Origin: a bacterium
GTDB lineage: Bacteria > Bacteroidota > Ignavibacteria > Kapaibacteriales > UBA2268
DNA length: 9,474 nt
Reading direction: 5' to 3'
NCBI GenBank assembly: GCA_024710535.1
Contig: JANJUO010000627.1
Location: 1 to 9,474 of the forward strand
Shown: positions 1 to 8,600 of the stretch, in pieces
How the letters are laid out: each line of letters begins with the position of its first letter
Numbering within the stretch: position 1 is the first letter of the stretch
Notes under the pieces: generated by a model
The model's database searches: none
Told to the model about the DNA's origin: nothing
The model's input: the letters and a program-made list of their open reading frames with translations, nothing else
Program-made: the position numbers and the translations under genes

Positions 1-196
1 AATTTAATAAGTTGTTAACAATTTTGATGGAATCCATTTAAAAAAGAACTTTTAATTATTCATTTTAAATTTCTATGAATAAATTTTTCAATTATGATAA
101 ATCAGCCCCATCATAGTTACCTTCACATTTATTTAATGTAACTAAGCTGAGGCTTGGTAACGAGTGCTAAACAATATAAAATATTCTCAATAATTT
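1..196. other. Non-coding tail downstream of the surface-protein gene
   Basis: No convincing reading frame is visible on either strand. The stretch is AT-rich and contains a perfect 10-bp palindrome (TTGTTAACAA, 12-21). It also holds a cluster of related inverted repeats between 115 and 161 built on GTTACC/GGTAAC. It lies just 3' of the left gene's stop codon, so it most likely holds that gene's 3' untranslated region and transcription end. What lies beyond position 1 is unknown. Confidence 0.6.
138..161. terminator. Imperfect hairpin, possible terminator or RNA end structure
   Basis: Two 10-base arms (138-147 and 152-161) flank the loop TGAG. Read on the plus strand they pair with one G-U wobble and one A-A mismatch. 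Read on the minus strand, the transcription direction of the upstream gene, the wobble becomes a C-A mismatch, so the stem is weaker. It begins about 36 bases after the stop codon of the minus-strand gene. No T-run follows it in that direction, so it is not a textbook intrinsic terminator. A competing pairing exists between GTTACC (116-121) and GGTAAC (156-161). Confidence 0.25.
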
Positions 197-3100
197 CTAT
201 TTTGTAATTACCATTTTCTTTAAATCCCTAAAAATACCATTTTGCAATTCATAATAATATATGCCATTTTCGAATTCGGAGGCATCAATTTCGATTGTAT
301 AATTACCCGGGATCATAACAATACTACCATCAAGCACCGTTTTAACGAGTTCACCAGTTGAATTGAATATCCTGAAACTTGTTGCTGCACGCTCCTGAAG
401 AGTAAACTCAATTTTGGTAGAATTTGCAAATGGATTAGGAGCATTTTGCTTCAATATTGGCAGATTTGTAGAATAATTCATATATGTAAGATTGCAACTA
501 CCATTGCAAATCAATACAGATTTTTCAGAAATTGGAATTATATCCAAAAACATAATCGAATCTGTAACGAAATTCAAAGTTTCAACATTCATTTCTGTAA
601 ACAAACTATCAGGAACCACTGTAAGGAATTTCAATTCGGCAATCTTCCCACTTTTCAAATTGAAAACTTTGCCGAATTTCATATTGATTTGTTTCAATTG
701 AGTTGCAAAATTAAATTCTCCATTGATTGTGCTCTTTGCTGAAATAAATTTCAGTACACGTGGATTATAAGAGAAATTTGCTTCAAAACTCAAATCTTCA
801 AGCCAATAAGTAACACCATTAATTGTACGGGCAAAATCTTTTTCAAGATAAATTGGAATAGTAATTGTATCGCCGATAACGGTTGAAACGGTATCGCTTA
901 CTGCAAAATTCGTTGTAATATCTGTATAAAATGGAAATTCCGGTGCAAAAGAAATACCCTCTATTCTACTTGAATCAAGCAACTTACAAGGATTAATCGC
1001 TTCAATGTAAGATATTGAATCTATCTGCAATTTTTTACGAGGGCAGAATTCAATCGTAACAGTTGCAGAATCCCCTACATTGATCATAGTTCCGGCAGGT
1101 GGAGCAATTGACTTCAATTTAACATTTTCAGGCAAATTAAATATTTTATCCACAGAAATTGGAATGTCGCCTATATTCCTAACAGCGATTGTTCGCTCGG
1201 CACAATCGAGCACTTCCACAGAATCGAAATCAACATTATTCAATACCGCCATTTCGGGTTGCAAAATCACCAAATTGCCAAAATCACTTTCTGCAATTAT
1301 ATGATAAAGAATAACTTCTTCGGTATCAAATTTAATCGAGTCTAATTTGATGTCGATTGTGTCGCGAATATTTCGTTTTGGCTTGAATGTAGCAATCAAA
1401 ATTGGATTGATTGAATCCACATTGCAATAATTTTTCAAAAGAAAATAACTGCCATCAACCAAATATTTATGAGAAATTAATGGGGTGTATGGCTTACAAG
1501 TATCATTCAAATAAGGTGAAACAGCACCTACAAATTCAATTTTGGTAGTGTCATACTTATATCTGAGCATAATATCAACAATTTCAGCAGGAAAAGTACG
1601 CGATGAATAAACGGGAATATCGACCGTTTCGCAAGTAATCACTTTGAAAGTATCGGGCTCAAGTCTGAAATTATCAAATCTGAAAGATAAGCCATAAGCC
1701 GGAGCAAAGCCGCTTCCGGTAAGCAAATGAGTGGTATCGGTCAACTTGCATGGACTTGAAATATGCAATACCATCTTTGCGGAATACTCTCGAACTGCAC
1801 GCGGCTTGAAAGTAATTTTGAGCTTCAAAGTATCATTTGCATTTATCGTAATTGGAAAATTTCTTCCCAAACTATCTGAAACATAAAATACTCTTTCATC
1901 AGGTATGAATGATATTGAATCAATTCTAACAGGCAATTTTTCTGGATTTACACTCACATCAGGAATTGTAATATTCAAATATCTTGGAGTGGCAAATGTA
2001 TCCACACGCGTTGGGGCAAAAGCAGTCAAATATCTTTGATAATCAATTGACAAAGTTTGATTGCCGAGCAAATAAGTGCTAAATTTTCTATTCCAACCGG
2101 CTCCTTGTGCTTGAATATGAATTCTTGCAGGATGATTTATCGAATCTCTATGCGAAACTCCGCGCGGGCAATAAGAAATTTTCAAAGAATCTCGTGTTAA
2201 TGGAGGAATCATAAATGGAAACTTACTTCCTTGACCTGCAAACATTTCGGATGTAAATGAGAAGAATTCCGGTTTTCCATTCACGACATCAAAATCATCA
2301 ATCCATATACTATCTATTTTCATATCATAAACTTTTGATTCATTAATCAATTGCACTTGTCTTGTAAGGCAATCGCATTGCTTCACATAGCCGTAGAAAA
2401 TTGCCGAAATCGGCACATCAAGCGGCACAATTATACCTTTGCCAGAAACTTTTCCCTTAGTTACAGAATTACATGGCGATTTTGAATAAGCATAAATAAA
2501 ATCAATATATTCCCTTGCCATTGTTGGAAAAAATTCCACTACAATGTGAATTGTATCCTTTGGATTCAGCATTTTTGAAGTCCAAGTACTTGGATAAGCC
2601 AAAGAAAATCCATCGGGAAATGCCAAACTATCAAGCGAAATACCAAAAGCAGAAATATTTTCAATAACAATAATTTTCTGAACTTTTTCACCTAATTCCA
2701 ATGTTCCAAACAGAGTTTCTTCTGTTATTATCAATTTAGGAATTACGGAATTTCCTTCAATATTAGCTGCCCAATTCTGCCCATCTTGAGTTTTATATCT
2801 CAATAATGCCTTATCACTTCTATCAACAGTAACATCATTTGGAATATATCTGACTTTGAATTCTATAAATTCGCCTTTCGCAAGAGGTACATTTATTGGA
2901 AATGTTGGAGGATCCATTGCAAATTTTCCGCTTGGATTATCAAGTTTGAAATCGGTTAATGTTTGAACTAAATTTGAATTATTAACAATTCTCACAATTT
3001 TCGAATCTTCTTGACAGCCAATAACATTATCAATAGTCAATATTTGCGGTATATAAGAAAATCTTTCTGTTACACCTTTTCCTTGAATTGGAATACAAGA

Positions 3101-5221
3101 TGCTTCGTAACAATTATTCTCAAAAAAGCAAATTTCGTCATAATAGGTTTTTTCTTCAGTCGGGCGGAAAGATAAACTCGCAAATCCCTTTGCATTTGGT
3201 CCCAAAGTTAGATTTTTGGGATTATTCAAAATAAATCCATCGCCTTTTTTCAGATAAAAAGTTAAATTAATTGTTGAATGACTTAGATTTGTAACCTGCA
3301 CTCCACCATCAAACTGTTGCCCAAGAAACACATCGCCAAAATCAATTGATGATACATCAAATTGAACTTCCGCCTTGTATCCTCTACCGCGAACATAGAC
3401 TTTTTTATGAATAGTACATCCACCCGATCGAACAACAAAAATTATCGAATCAGAAAAATTGCCTGCTTTTGTTGGGAAAAATCTGAAATAATCTGGCATA
3501 TAACCAGTTTTGGGTTCAAGAACAACAGGATAACGATACCTTACTCCAAGAAAATTCTCAGGAAAAATTATTGAATCAACTTGAATATTTTGCCAGAACA
3601 AATTCGACCATATAAATTGAACAGCGTCTGATGGGAAATTCACACAACTTGTGCCAAAATTTATACTATCTAATTTTGATTTGCCATCCGTCCGATAAAT
3701 TCCGATAACTTCACGCAAAAATCCAACAAGAGGAACGTTCATACTTTTCTGACAAGCGTCATCGGATTCGATAGTCATATTTGAAGTAATTAGTCCGGTT
3801 GTATCTTTTGCAGTAAATCTTACAATCAAATCGAAACATTTTCCGGGCTCGATTTCAATAGGTAAATTTGCATTTACCAATTTAAAAATATCTGGTCTTG
3901 TGAGAGTAATTTTGCTGATAGTTATCTTTCGTGGAGTGCCAGTTTGCTGGGTAAGATTGCAGATTTTCAAAACAGAATCATGATATGGAGCCTGAATACA
4001 TCCCACTTTTAATGAATCATAAAAAATTGTATCTTTTGCATAACTTAATTCATTAATTCGAGAAATTTTCATTTGCATATTATTCCAGTCTTGACATCTA
4101 TTTGCATTATAAACCTGCAAATAAGAGATTATCTGACCGGTAAAATTTGCATTCAATGTTACGGTAACAGGATACTCGCGCCCTTTCTCCATATTATCAA
4201 TTCTTGCCGGAGTAACTGTAAAATTCTGATAATAATCGCCACGAACTCGAATATATGATGTTTTATTACAGCCTGAGGTATCCTTAACAATAAAATTAAA
4301 TGTTTTTGTGTTTGTGCATTTCAAAGTATCCACCAATGGAAATGTTCCATTGACGGGCTCAACGAAAAGCGTTTTATTGTAATATCTATCTGATCCAATG
4401 CATACCATACCACTACGCAATCTTCCCCAATTGCCATTACCAGTTGCATCGCAAAGAGTAAAAATTGTTTGATTATGATTGCAACGATAATATAAAACCA
4501 AATCCTTTTCATTGCCTTCGAGAGATTTATCTTTTTGACAATAGATTTCCGAATCAGTGAAAGTTCTTGCCCATAGACGAATTTCATCCATTTGTCCAAG
4601 AAAAGTGCGTTGATTATCAAAATCATTCGAAAGGGCATTCGTGCTTCCAATCTGCAAACCTAATTCATCATTCTGCAATTTTCTAAGTGAATTTGCTGGA
4701 TATTGATTATTTCTGCCGGTTGCAACTATATAACCATTGATGATAATTTGAATTGTTTGGGTAGCACCATCAAAAACTGTACTTATATGGTGCCACTTGT
4801 CATAAAATGGAGCAAAATTTACTTTCGCAATAGTGTTGTCGGTACTTCGAAGATTGGTACCAGTGCCATTAATTTCAAAAACAAGTTCGTCTGCTTTATT
4901 GATATATAAAACCCAAACATCATTCACATCTTCGGCTGGACCCCAAATACCACCAAGAAACTGGGTTTTTCCGGCTTGTTTTTTGGCTTTCACCCACATT
5001 TCCAAAGTCATAGCATTAGTGATTTTTTCTAATGAAGATGTTTTGCTAACATCCACATAATGAGCACCTTTTCCAGAAGTAACCGTAAAATTAGCAACAT
5101 TCAGAGTGCAATGCTTCAATGAGTCGCAAGCAACCTGCGCATTTGAATAATGAAAATCAACCAAAATCAGGAAAAATGCCAGCAAATTTATATAGTAAAA
5201 TTTCTTCATAATCATAACCAT
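197..5221 (-). CDS. Large T9SS-secreted surface protein: LamG, HYDIN-like repeats, cohesin-like modules, type A sorting domain
   Basis: A 1674-residue secreted protein, probably a surface adhesin or matrix component; no catalytic residues were recognised. After a lysine pair (K6-K7) comes a hydrophobic Sec signal ending SNA-Q, with cleavage likely after A28. Residues ~44-247 form a LamG/concanavalin-like jelly roll (W-H-H at 143-145; GQMDEIRLWAR at 209-219). ~250-396 is unassigned. Eight Ig-like HYDIN/choice-of-anchor-D repeats of 104-126 residues start near 397, 503, 617, 721, 828, 933, 1059 and 1325. Each carries an [FY]-x-P signature (F-T-A in the first), and many end in a G-x-G-like turn. 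Cohesin-like modules lie at ~1176-1324 and ~1429-1575. Residues 1589-1674 are a type A T9SS sorting domain (NAPNPF near the start, GIYYYEL near the end), which is removed or used for surface anchoring after export. Starts at M1, M3 or M5 are possible; M5 (base 5209), giving MKK and a standard signal, is the best choice. No Shine-Dalgarno precedes any of them. Stop is TAG. Signal, LamG and sorting domain are secure; ligand and role are inference. Confidence 0.93.
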   Translation of the reverse strand: MVMIMKKFYYINLLAFFLILVDFHYSNAQVACDSLKHCTLNVANFTVTSGKGAHYVDVSKTSSLEKITNAMTLEMWVKAKKQAGKTQFLGGIWGPAEDVNDVWVLYINKADELVFEINGTGTNLRSTDNTIAKVNFAPFYDKWHHISTVFDGATQTIQIIINGYIVATGRNNQYPANSLRKLQNDELGLQIGSTNALSNDFDNQRTFLGQMDEIRLWARTFTDSEIYCQKDKSLEGNEKDLVLYYRCNHNQTIFTLCDATGNGNWGRLRSGMVCIGSDRYYNKTLFVEPVNGTFPLVDTLKCTNTKTFNFIVKDTSGCNKTSYIRVRGDYYQNFTVTPARIDNMEKGREYPVTVTLNANFTGQIISYLQVYNANRCQDWNNMQMKISRINELSYAKDTIFYDSLKVGCIQAPYHDSVLKICNLTQQTGTPRKITISKITLTRPDIFKLVNANLPIEIEPGKCFDLIVRFTAKDTTGLITSNMTIESDDACQKSMNVPLVGFLREVIGIYRTDGKSKLDSINFGTSCVNFPSDAVQFIWSNLFWQNIQVDSIIFPENFLGVRYRYPVVLEPKTGYMPDYFRFFPTKAGNFSDSIIFVVRSGGCTIHKKVYVRGRGYKAEVQFDVSSIDFGDVFLGQQFDGGVQVTNLSHSTINLTFYLKKGDGFILNNPKNLTLGPNAKGFASLSFRPTEEKTYYDEICFFENNCYEASCIPIQGKGVTERFSYIPQILTIDNVIGCQEDSKIVRIVNNSNLVQTLTDFKLDNPSGKFAMDPPTFPINVPLAKGEFIEFKVRYIPNDVTVDRSDKALLRYKTQDGQNWAANIEGNSVIPKLIITEETLFGTLELGEKVQKIIVIENISAFGISLDSLAFPDGFSLAYPSTWTSKMLNPKDTIHIVVEFFPTMAREYIDFIYAYSKSPCNSVTKGKVSGKGIIVPLDVPISAIFYGYVKQCDCLTRQVQLINESKVYDMKIDSIWIDDFDVVNGKPEFFSFTSEMFAGQGSKFPFMIPPLTRDSLKISYCPRGVSHRDSINHPARIHIQAQGAGWNRKFSTYLLGNQTLSIDYQRYLTAFAPTRVDTFATPRYLNITIPDVSVNPEKLPVRIDSISFIPDERVFYVSDSLGRNFPITINANDTLKLKITFKPRAVREYSAKMVLHISSPCKLTDTTHLLTGSGFAPAYGLSFRFDNFRLEPDTFKVITCETVDIPVYSSRTFPAEIVDIMLRYKYDTTKIEFVGAVSPYLNDTCKPYTPLISHKYLVDGSYFLLKNYCNVDSINPILIATFKPKRNIRDTIDIKLDSIKFDTEEVILYHIIAESDFGNLVILQPEMAVLNNVDFDSVEVLDCAERTIAVRNIGDIPISVDKIFNLPENVKLKSIAPPAGTMINVGDSATVTIEFCPRKKLQIDSISYIEAINPCKLLDSSRIEGISFAPEFPFYTDITTNFAVSDTVSTVIGDTITIPIYLEKDFARTINGVTYWLEDLSFEANFSYNPRVLKFISAKSTINGEFNFATQLKQINMKFGKVFNLKSGKIAELKFLTVVPDSLFTEMNVETLNFVTDSIMFLDIIPISEKSVLICNGSCNLTYMNYSTNLPILKQNAPNPFANSTKIEFTLQERAATSFRIFNSTGELVKTVLDGSIVMIPGNYTIEIDASEFENGIYYYELQNGIFRDLKKMVITK

Positions 5222-5241
5222 AATATTATGTAAAAAATAAA

Positions 5242-5261
5242 TTCTTATCGTAAAATAAGAA
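5242..5261. repeat. 7-bp perfect inverted repeat upstream of the surface-protein gene
   Basis: TTCTTAT (5242-5248) and ATAAGAA (5255-5261) are exact reverse complements separated by six bases. The element is centred about 30 bases before the first possible start codon of the minus-strand gene. It could be an operator for a dimeric regulator or a small hairpin in the 5' leader. In sequence this AT-rich a 7-bp match can also arise by chance. Confidence 0.35.
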
Positions 5262-5287
5262 AATCTAATTTACCAATTTTTTGTCAA
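5262..5287 (-). promoter_or_regulatory. Weak promoter candidate for the surface-protein gene
   Basis: On the minus strand TTGACA (5287-5282) is followed after 14 bases by TAGATT (5267-5262). The first box is perfect for a sigma-70 -35, but the spacer is short and the second box is poor. A Bacteroidetes -7 box (TAnnTTTG) is only partly matched by TAGATTTT at the same place, with a 17-base gap to TTG. The start codon options lie 41-53 bases downstream. Offered only as the best match seen. Confidence 0.18.
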
Positions 5288-5525
5288 TTATTTAATTTAA
5301 TTTTATTAATTATTGAAAATATTTTTACTAATGTTAAATTAATTTAGATTCGATTGCAGAAGATAAAAGAAAAATTTCATTACATATATTTTCAAATGTT
5401 TAAATTCTTTATTTGATGGGGTTTTGGTGTTGTAATTTTGCAATTTAAGTTTATCAATAAATCTGGAATGATTGCAACTAATTCTAACAATTTGTTTATT
5501 AAGTAAAATATTTATTATTAATCTC

Positions 5526-5540
5526 GTGGCTAAAACCCAC
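5526..5540. repeat. Small GTGG/CCAC hairpin, possible REP-like remnant
   Basis: GTGG (5526-5529) and CCAC (5537-5540) flank CTAAAAC. The arrangement looks like a decayed form of the GC-rich 'GGGCTAAAGCCC'-type hairpins often scattered between genes in this phylum group. It stands out as a local GC-rich spot in a gap of about 16% GC. The family assignment is from memory of the pattern, not from a comparison. Confidence 0.25.
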
Positions 5541-5623
5541 AAATTACAGATTCTTTAGCAACTTCAAAAGCAGATAATAGAAAGAAATCAGAACAACAAT
5601 TCTTTTTCAAAAGATAATTATTA

Positions 5624-5654
5624 TTGTATATGAATTATTTTTTTTATATTTTTG
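5624..5654 (+). promoter_or_regulatory. Candidate Bacteroidetes-type promoter for the hybrid kinase
   Basis: TATTTTTG at 5647-5654 matches the Bacteroidetes -7 box TAnnTTTG exactly. A TTG at 5624-5626, within ATTG, lies 20 bases upstream and fits the -33 TTTG box at three of four positions with the usual 19-21-base spacing. Transcription would start near 5660-5662, giving a leader of about 27 bases before the ATG at 5688. The pattern is short and the region AT-rich, so chance is possible. Confidence 0.45.
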
Positions 5655-5687
5655 AACTAAATTTAATTCCCTAAATTAAGTGGTTTT

Positions 5688-8600
5688 ATGAAAGATAGTT
5701 TTTATAAATCGATAATTAATAATACAAGTTTTGCTTGTGCATATCATAGAGCAGAATTTGATAAATTTGGAAAGGTGATTGATTATTTTTGGCTGGAAGT
5801 AAATTCTTCCTACGAGAAATTTTTGGGAATTCAATCACAAGATATTATAAATAAAAGCATCAAAGAATTCTTCCCTATTGTTCTGAGTGAGCATATAAAT
5901 TTTTTTGAATTAATTACCGATATTTTCCAAACAGGTAATAGAAAAGAAATCACAATTTACTCAGAATTATTGAAGAAATGGATGAAATTGGAATTACATC
6001 CTCTCGATAAAGATACGTTTGCAGTAATTTTTTGGGATGAAAGCGAAATTATTGAGGTCGAAAAAAAACTTAATGATTCTCAAGAATTATTCAAAAATAT
6101 GCTTCAAAGCATAACCGATGGTGTGGTTGCTTTCGATAAGCAAATGAATTACGTATTTCTGAATAATAAAGGTGCAGAATTATTAGGTTCAAAACCTGAA
6201 GATTTGGTTGGAAAGAATTATTATGAATTGTTTCCAGATGCAAAAAATACTCCATTTGCGAAGATTTATCAGGAATGCATAGATAATAAATCAACTTTTC
6301 AATTCGAAGATTACTATGCACCATGGGATCGCTGGTTTGAGAATCGAATTTATCCAATTAATGATGGCATCGTTATTTATTTCACTGAAACAACAGATAG
6401 AAAAAAAACTGAAATTGCACTTAAAAAGCAAAATGATTTGCTCTCTTTCCTCACAAAAATTGCTGTTGTTTTTATAAATGTTCATCCTGAATATATTGAT
6501 GATGTAATAAATTCTACTTTGGAGGAGATGGCTGGATTTGTTGGGGCGGATAGAGTTTATATTTTCGAATATAATTTTGAAGAAAATTATCAAAAAAATA
6601 CTTATGAATGGTGTCGCTCAGGGATAAGCCAACATATAGACGATTTACAAAGAGTTTCAAACGATAAGAATGCAACTATGGTAAATAGCCATAAACAAGG
6701 AAATAATTACTATATTAGCGATGTTGAAAAGATGGAACCCGGCGATTTTCAATCTTTACTGCTTGAAGAGAATATTAAAAGTATCCTAACAGTGCCAATG
6801 ATTTTCAAATCTGAATGTTTGGGATTTGTAGGATTCGATTTTGTTGAGAAAAATTATTATTATTCAAAAAATGATGAGCATCTTCTGAAAGTTTTGGCGC
6901 AAATGATTGTAAATCTTAAGCAAAGACAGCATTTTGAAAACGAAATACAAAGAAGCGAAGAGCAATACAGAAAAATGTTCGAAAATAATCCGCAACCAAT
7001 GTTTATGTATGATCTGGACACTTTAAGATTTTTGGAAGTTAATAATGCTGTTATTGAAAAATACGGTTACTCGCGTGATGAAATGCTGAATATGACCTTG
7101 CTTAATATTCGTCCAAAAGATGATATTCCAGCATTGCTTGAGGATATTGAGAAAACAAGAAAAATTTATAATCCTGCCGGTGAATGGCGTCATTTAAAAA
7201 AGAATGGCGAAATTATTTACGTTGAAATCTATTCTCATTCCGTAATTTATAAAAATAGAAATGTTCGTCACGTTTTGGTTAATGATATAACTGAAAAAAA
7301 GAAAGCTGAAACTAATCTGAAATTAAGCGAAGAGAGATTCAGAAAATTAGCAGATGATATGCCTATTCTAATATCTTCATTTTTGCCTGATGGAACAATT
7401 ACTTACGTGAATCCTCCTCTTGCTCAATTTACCGACAAAACTCAAGATGAGTTGGTTGGTTTGAATTTCTTTGATATGATTGAAGAAAATGTTGCTAAAA
7501 AACTCAAATTTGATTTGATGGAATTAACCCCTGAAAATCCTATGGAAGTACATATTCAAGATCAAAATTTTCCTGATGAAAAGAGACTCGTTTATGAATG
7601 GCGAAATAGAGCATTTTTTAATGAATTTGATAGAATCACAAGATTTCAATCTGTAGCATTTGATATTACAGATCGTTATACTATGGAAGAAGCACTCAGA
7701 AATAGCGACGAAAGACTAAAGATGCTTGCAGAGCAAAGCGATACAATGATTTGGGAAGTGGATAAAACCGGCTTATTTACTTATATCAGCGATATTGCAG
7801 AGAGATTGTTAGGTTATAAAATTCATGATATTATTGGGAAAATGTACTTTTATGATTTGCATCCCGAAGAAGGTAAAGAAGAATTTATCAAAGAATCTTT
7901 TGATATTTTCGAGAGGAAAGAATTCTTTGTTGATTTCGAAAATACTATAGTTAGTAAAAATGGAAAAATAATTTGGGTTCTAACAAGTGGAATTCCTATA
8001 TTGGATAATGAAGGAAATTTGCTTGGATATCGCGGCTCTGACTTTACAATTACAGAAAGAAAAAAAGTTGAATTGGAACTACGGGAAACAAAGGAATACT
8101 TAGAAAATCTTATTAAATATGCAAATGCTCCAATTATAACTTGGTCTTTGGATATGAAGATTACTGAATTTAATCACGCCTTCGAAAAACTAACCGGTCT
8201 TAGCAGAGAAAATGTTTTGGGAAAACCTTTGCAAATTCTGTTTCCTTATGAATCTATGGTTTCTTCAATGAAAATAATCAAAAGAGCTATGGAAGGCGAA
8301 CTTCTCGATGACATCGAAATACCAATTTTCAATGTAAGTGGTCAAAAAAGAATTGTATTATGGAATTCGGCAAATATTTCAGATTCTGATGGAAAATTAA
8401 TTGCCACTATTGCTCAAGGTATAGATATAACAGATAGAATTCGACTGGCATCTGAATTAATTGAAGCAAAAGAAAAAGCAGAAGAAGGCGATAGGTTAAA
8501 ATCGGCATTCCTTGCAAATATGAGCCATGAAATTCGTACTCCTATGAATGGCATTCTTGGATTTCTCAATTTATTGGATGATCCAATTCTCAGTTCGGAA

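Larger units (their letters stand above)
5222..5687. other. Divergent intergenic region between the surface protein and the hybrid kinase
   Basis: This gap of 466 bases is extremely AT-rich: hand counting gives 39 G+C in the first 240 bases, about 16%. It separates two divergent genes and must hold both promoters. Visible elements are a 7-bp inverted repeat near the minus-strand gene, a GTGG/CCAC hairpin at 5526-5540, and a Bacteroidetes-type promoter candidate just before the kinase. A minus-strand frame of 67 codons (5339-5542) has no recognisable family or ribosome binding site and runs through biased AT-rich sequence, so I do not call it a gene. No tRNA or known riboswitch was seen. Confidence 0.6.

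Noticed and set aside
12..21. Palindrome TTGTTAACAA
   Set aside because: A single short AT-rich palindrome with no second copy nearby and no gene to relate it to; could be chance.
4321..4650. 109-codon minus-strand frame inside the surface-protein gene
   Set aside because: It lies on the same strand but in another frame from the large gene, whose LamG and following sequence are clearly coding here; it is a shadow.
5339..5542. Minus-strand 67-codon frame in the intergenic region
   Set aside because: No recognisable family, no ribosome binding site, odd composition and full overlap with the region expected to hold promoters; most likely a chance frame in AT-rich DNA.
5660..5677. AATTTA/TAAATT inverted repeat in the kinase leader
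   Set aside because: Six AT-only pairs would be very weak as RNA and are expected by chance in this composition.
6091..6593. Two overlapping minus-strand frames opposite the kinase
   Set aside because: They run antisense to well-supported PAS and GAF domains and show no protein family features.
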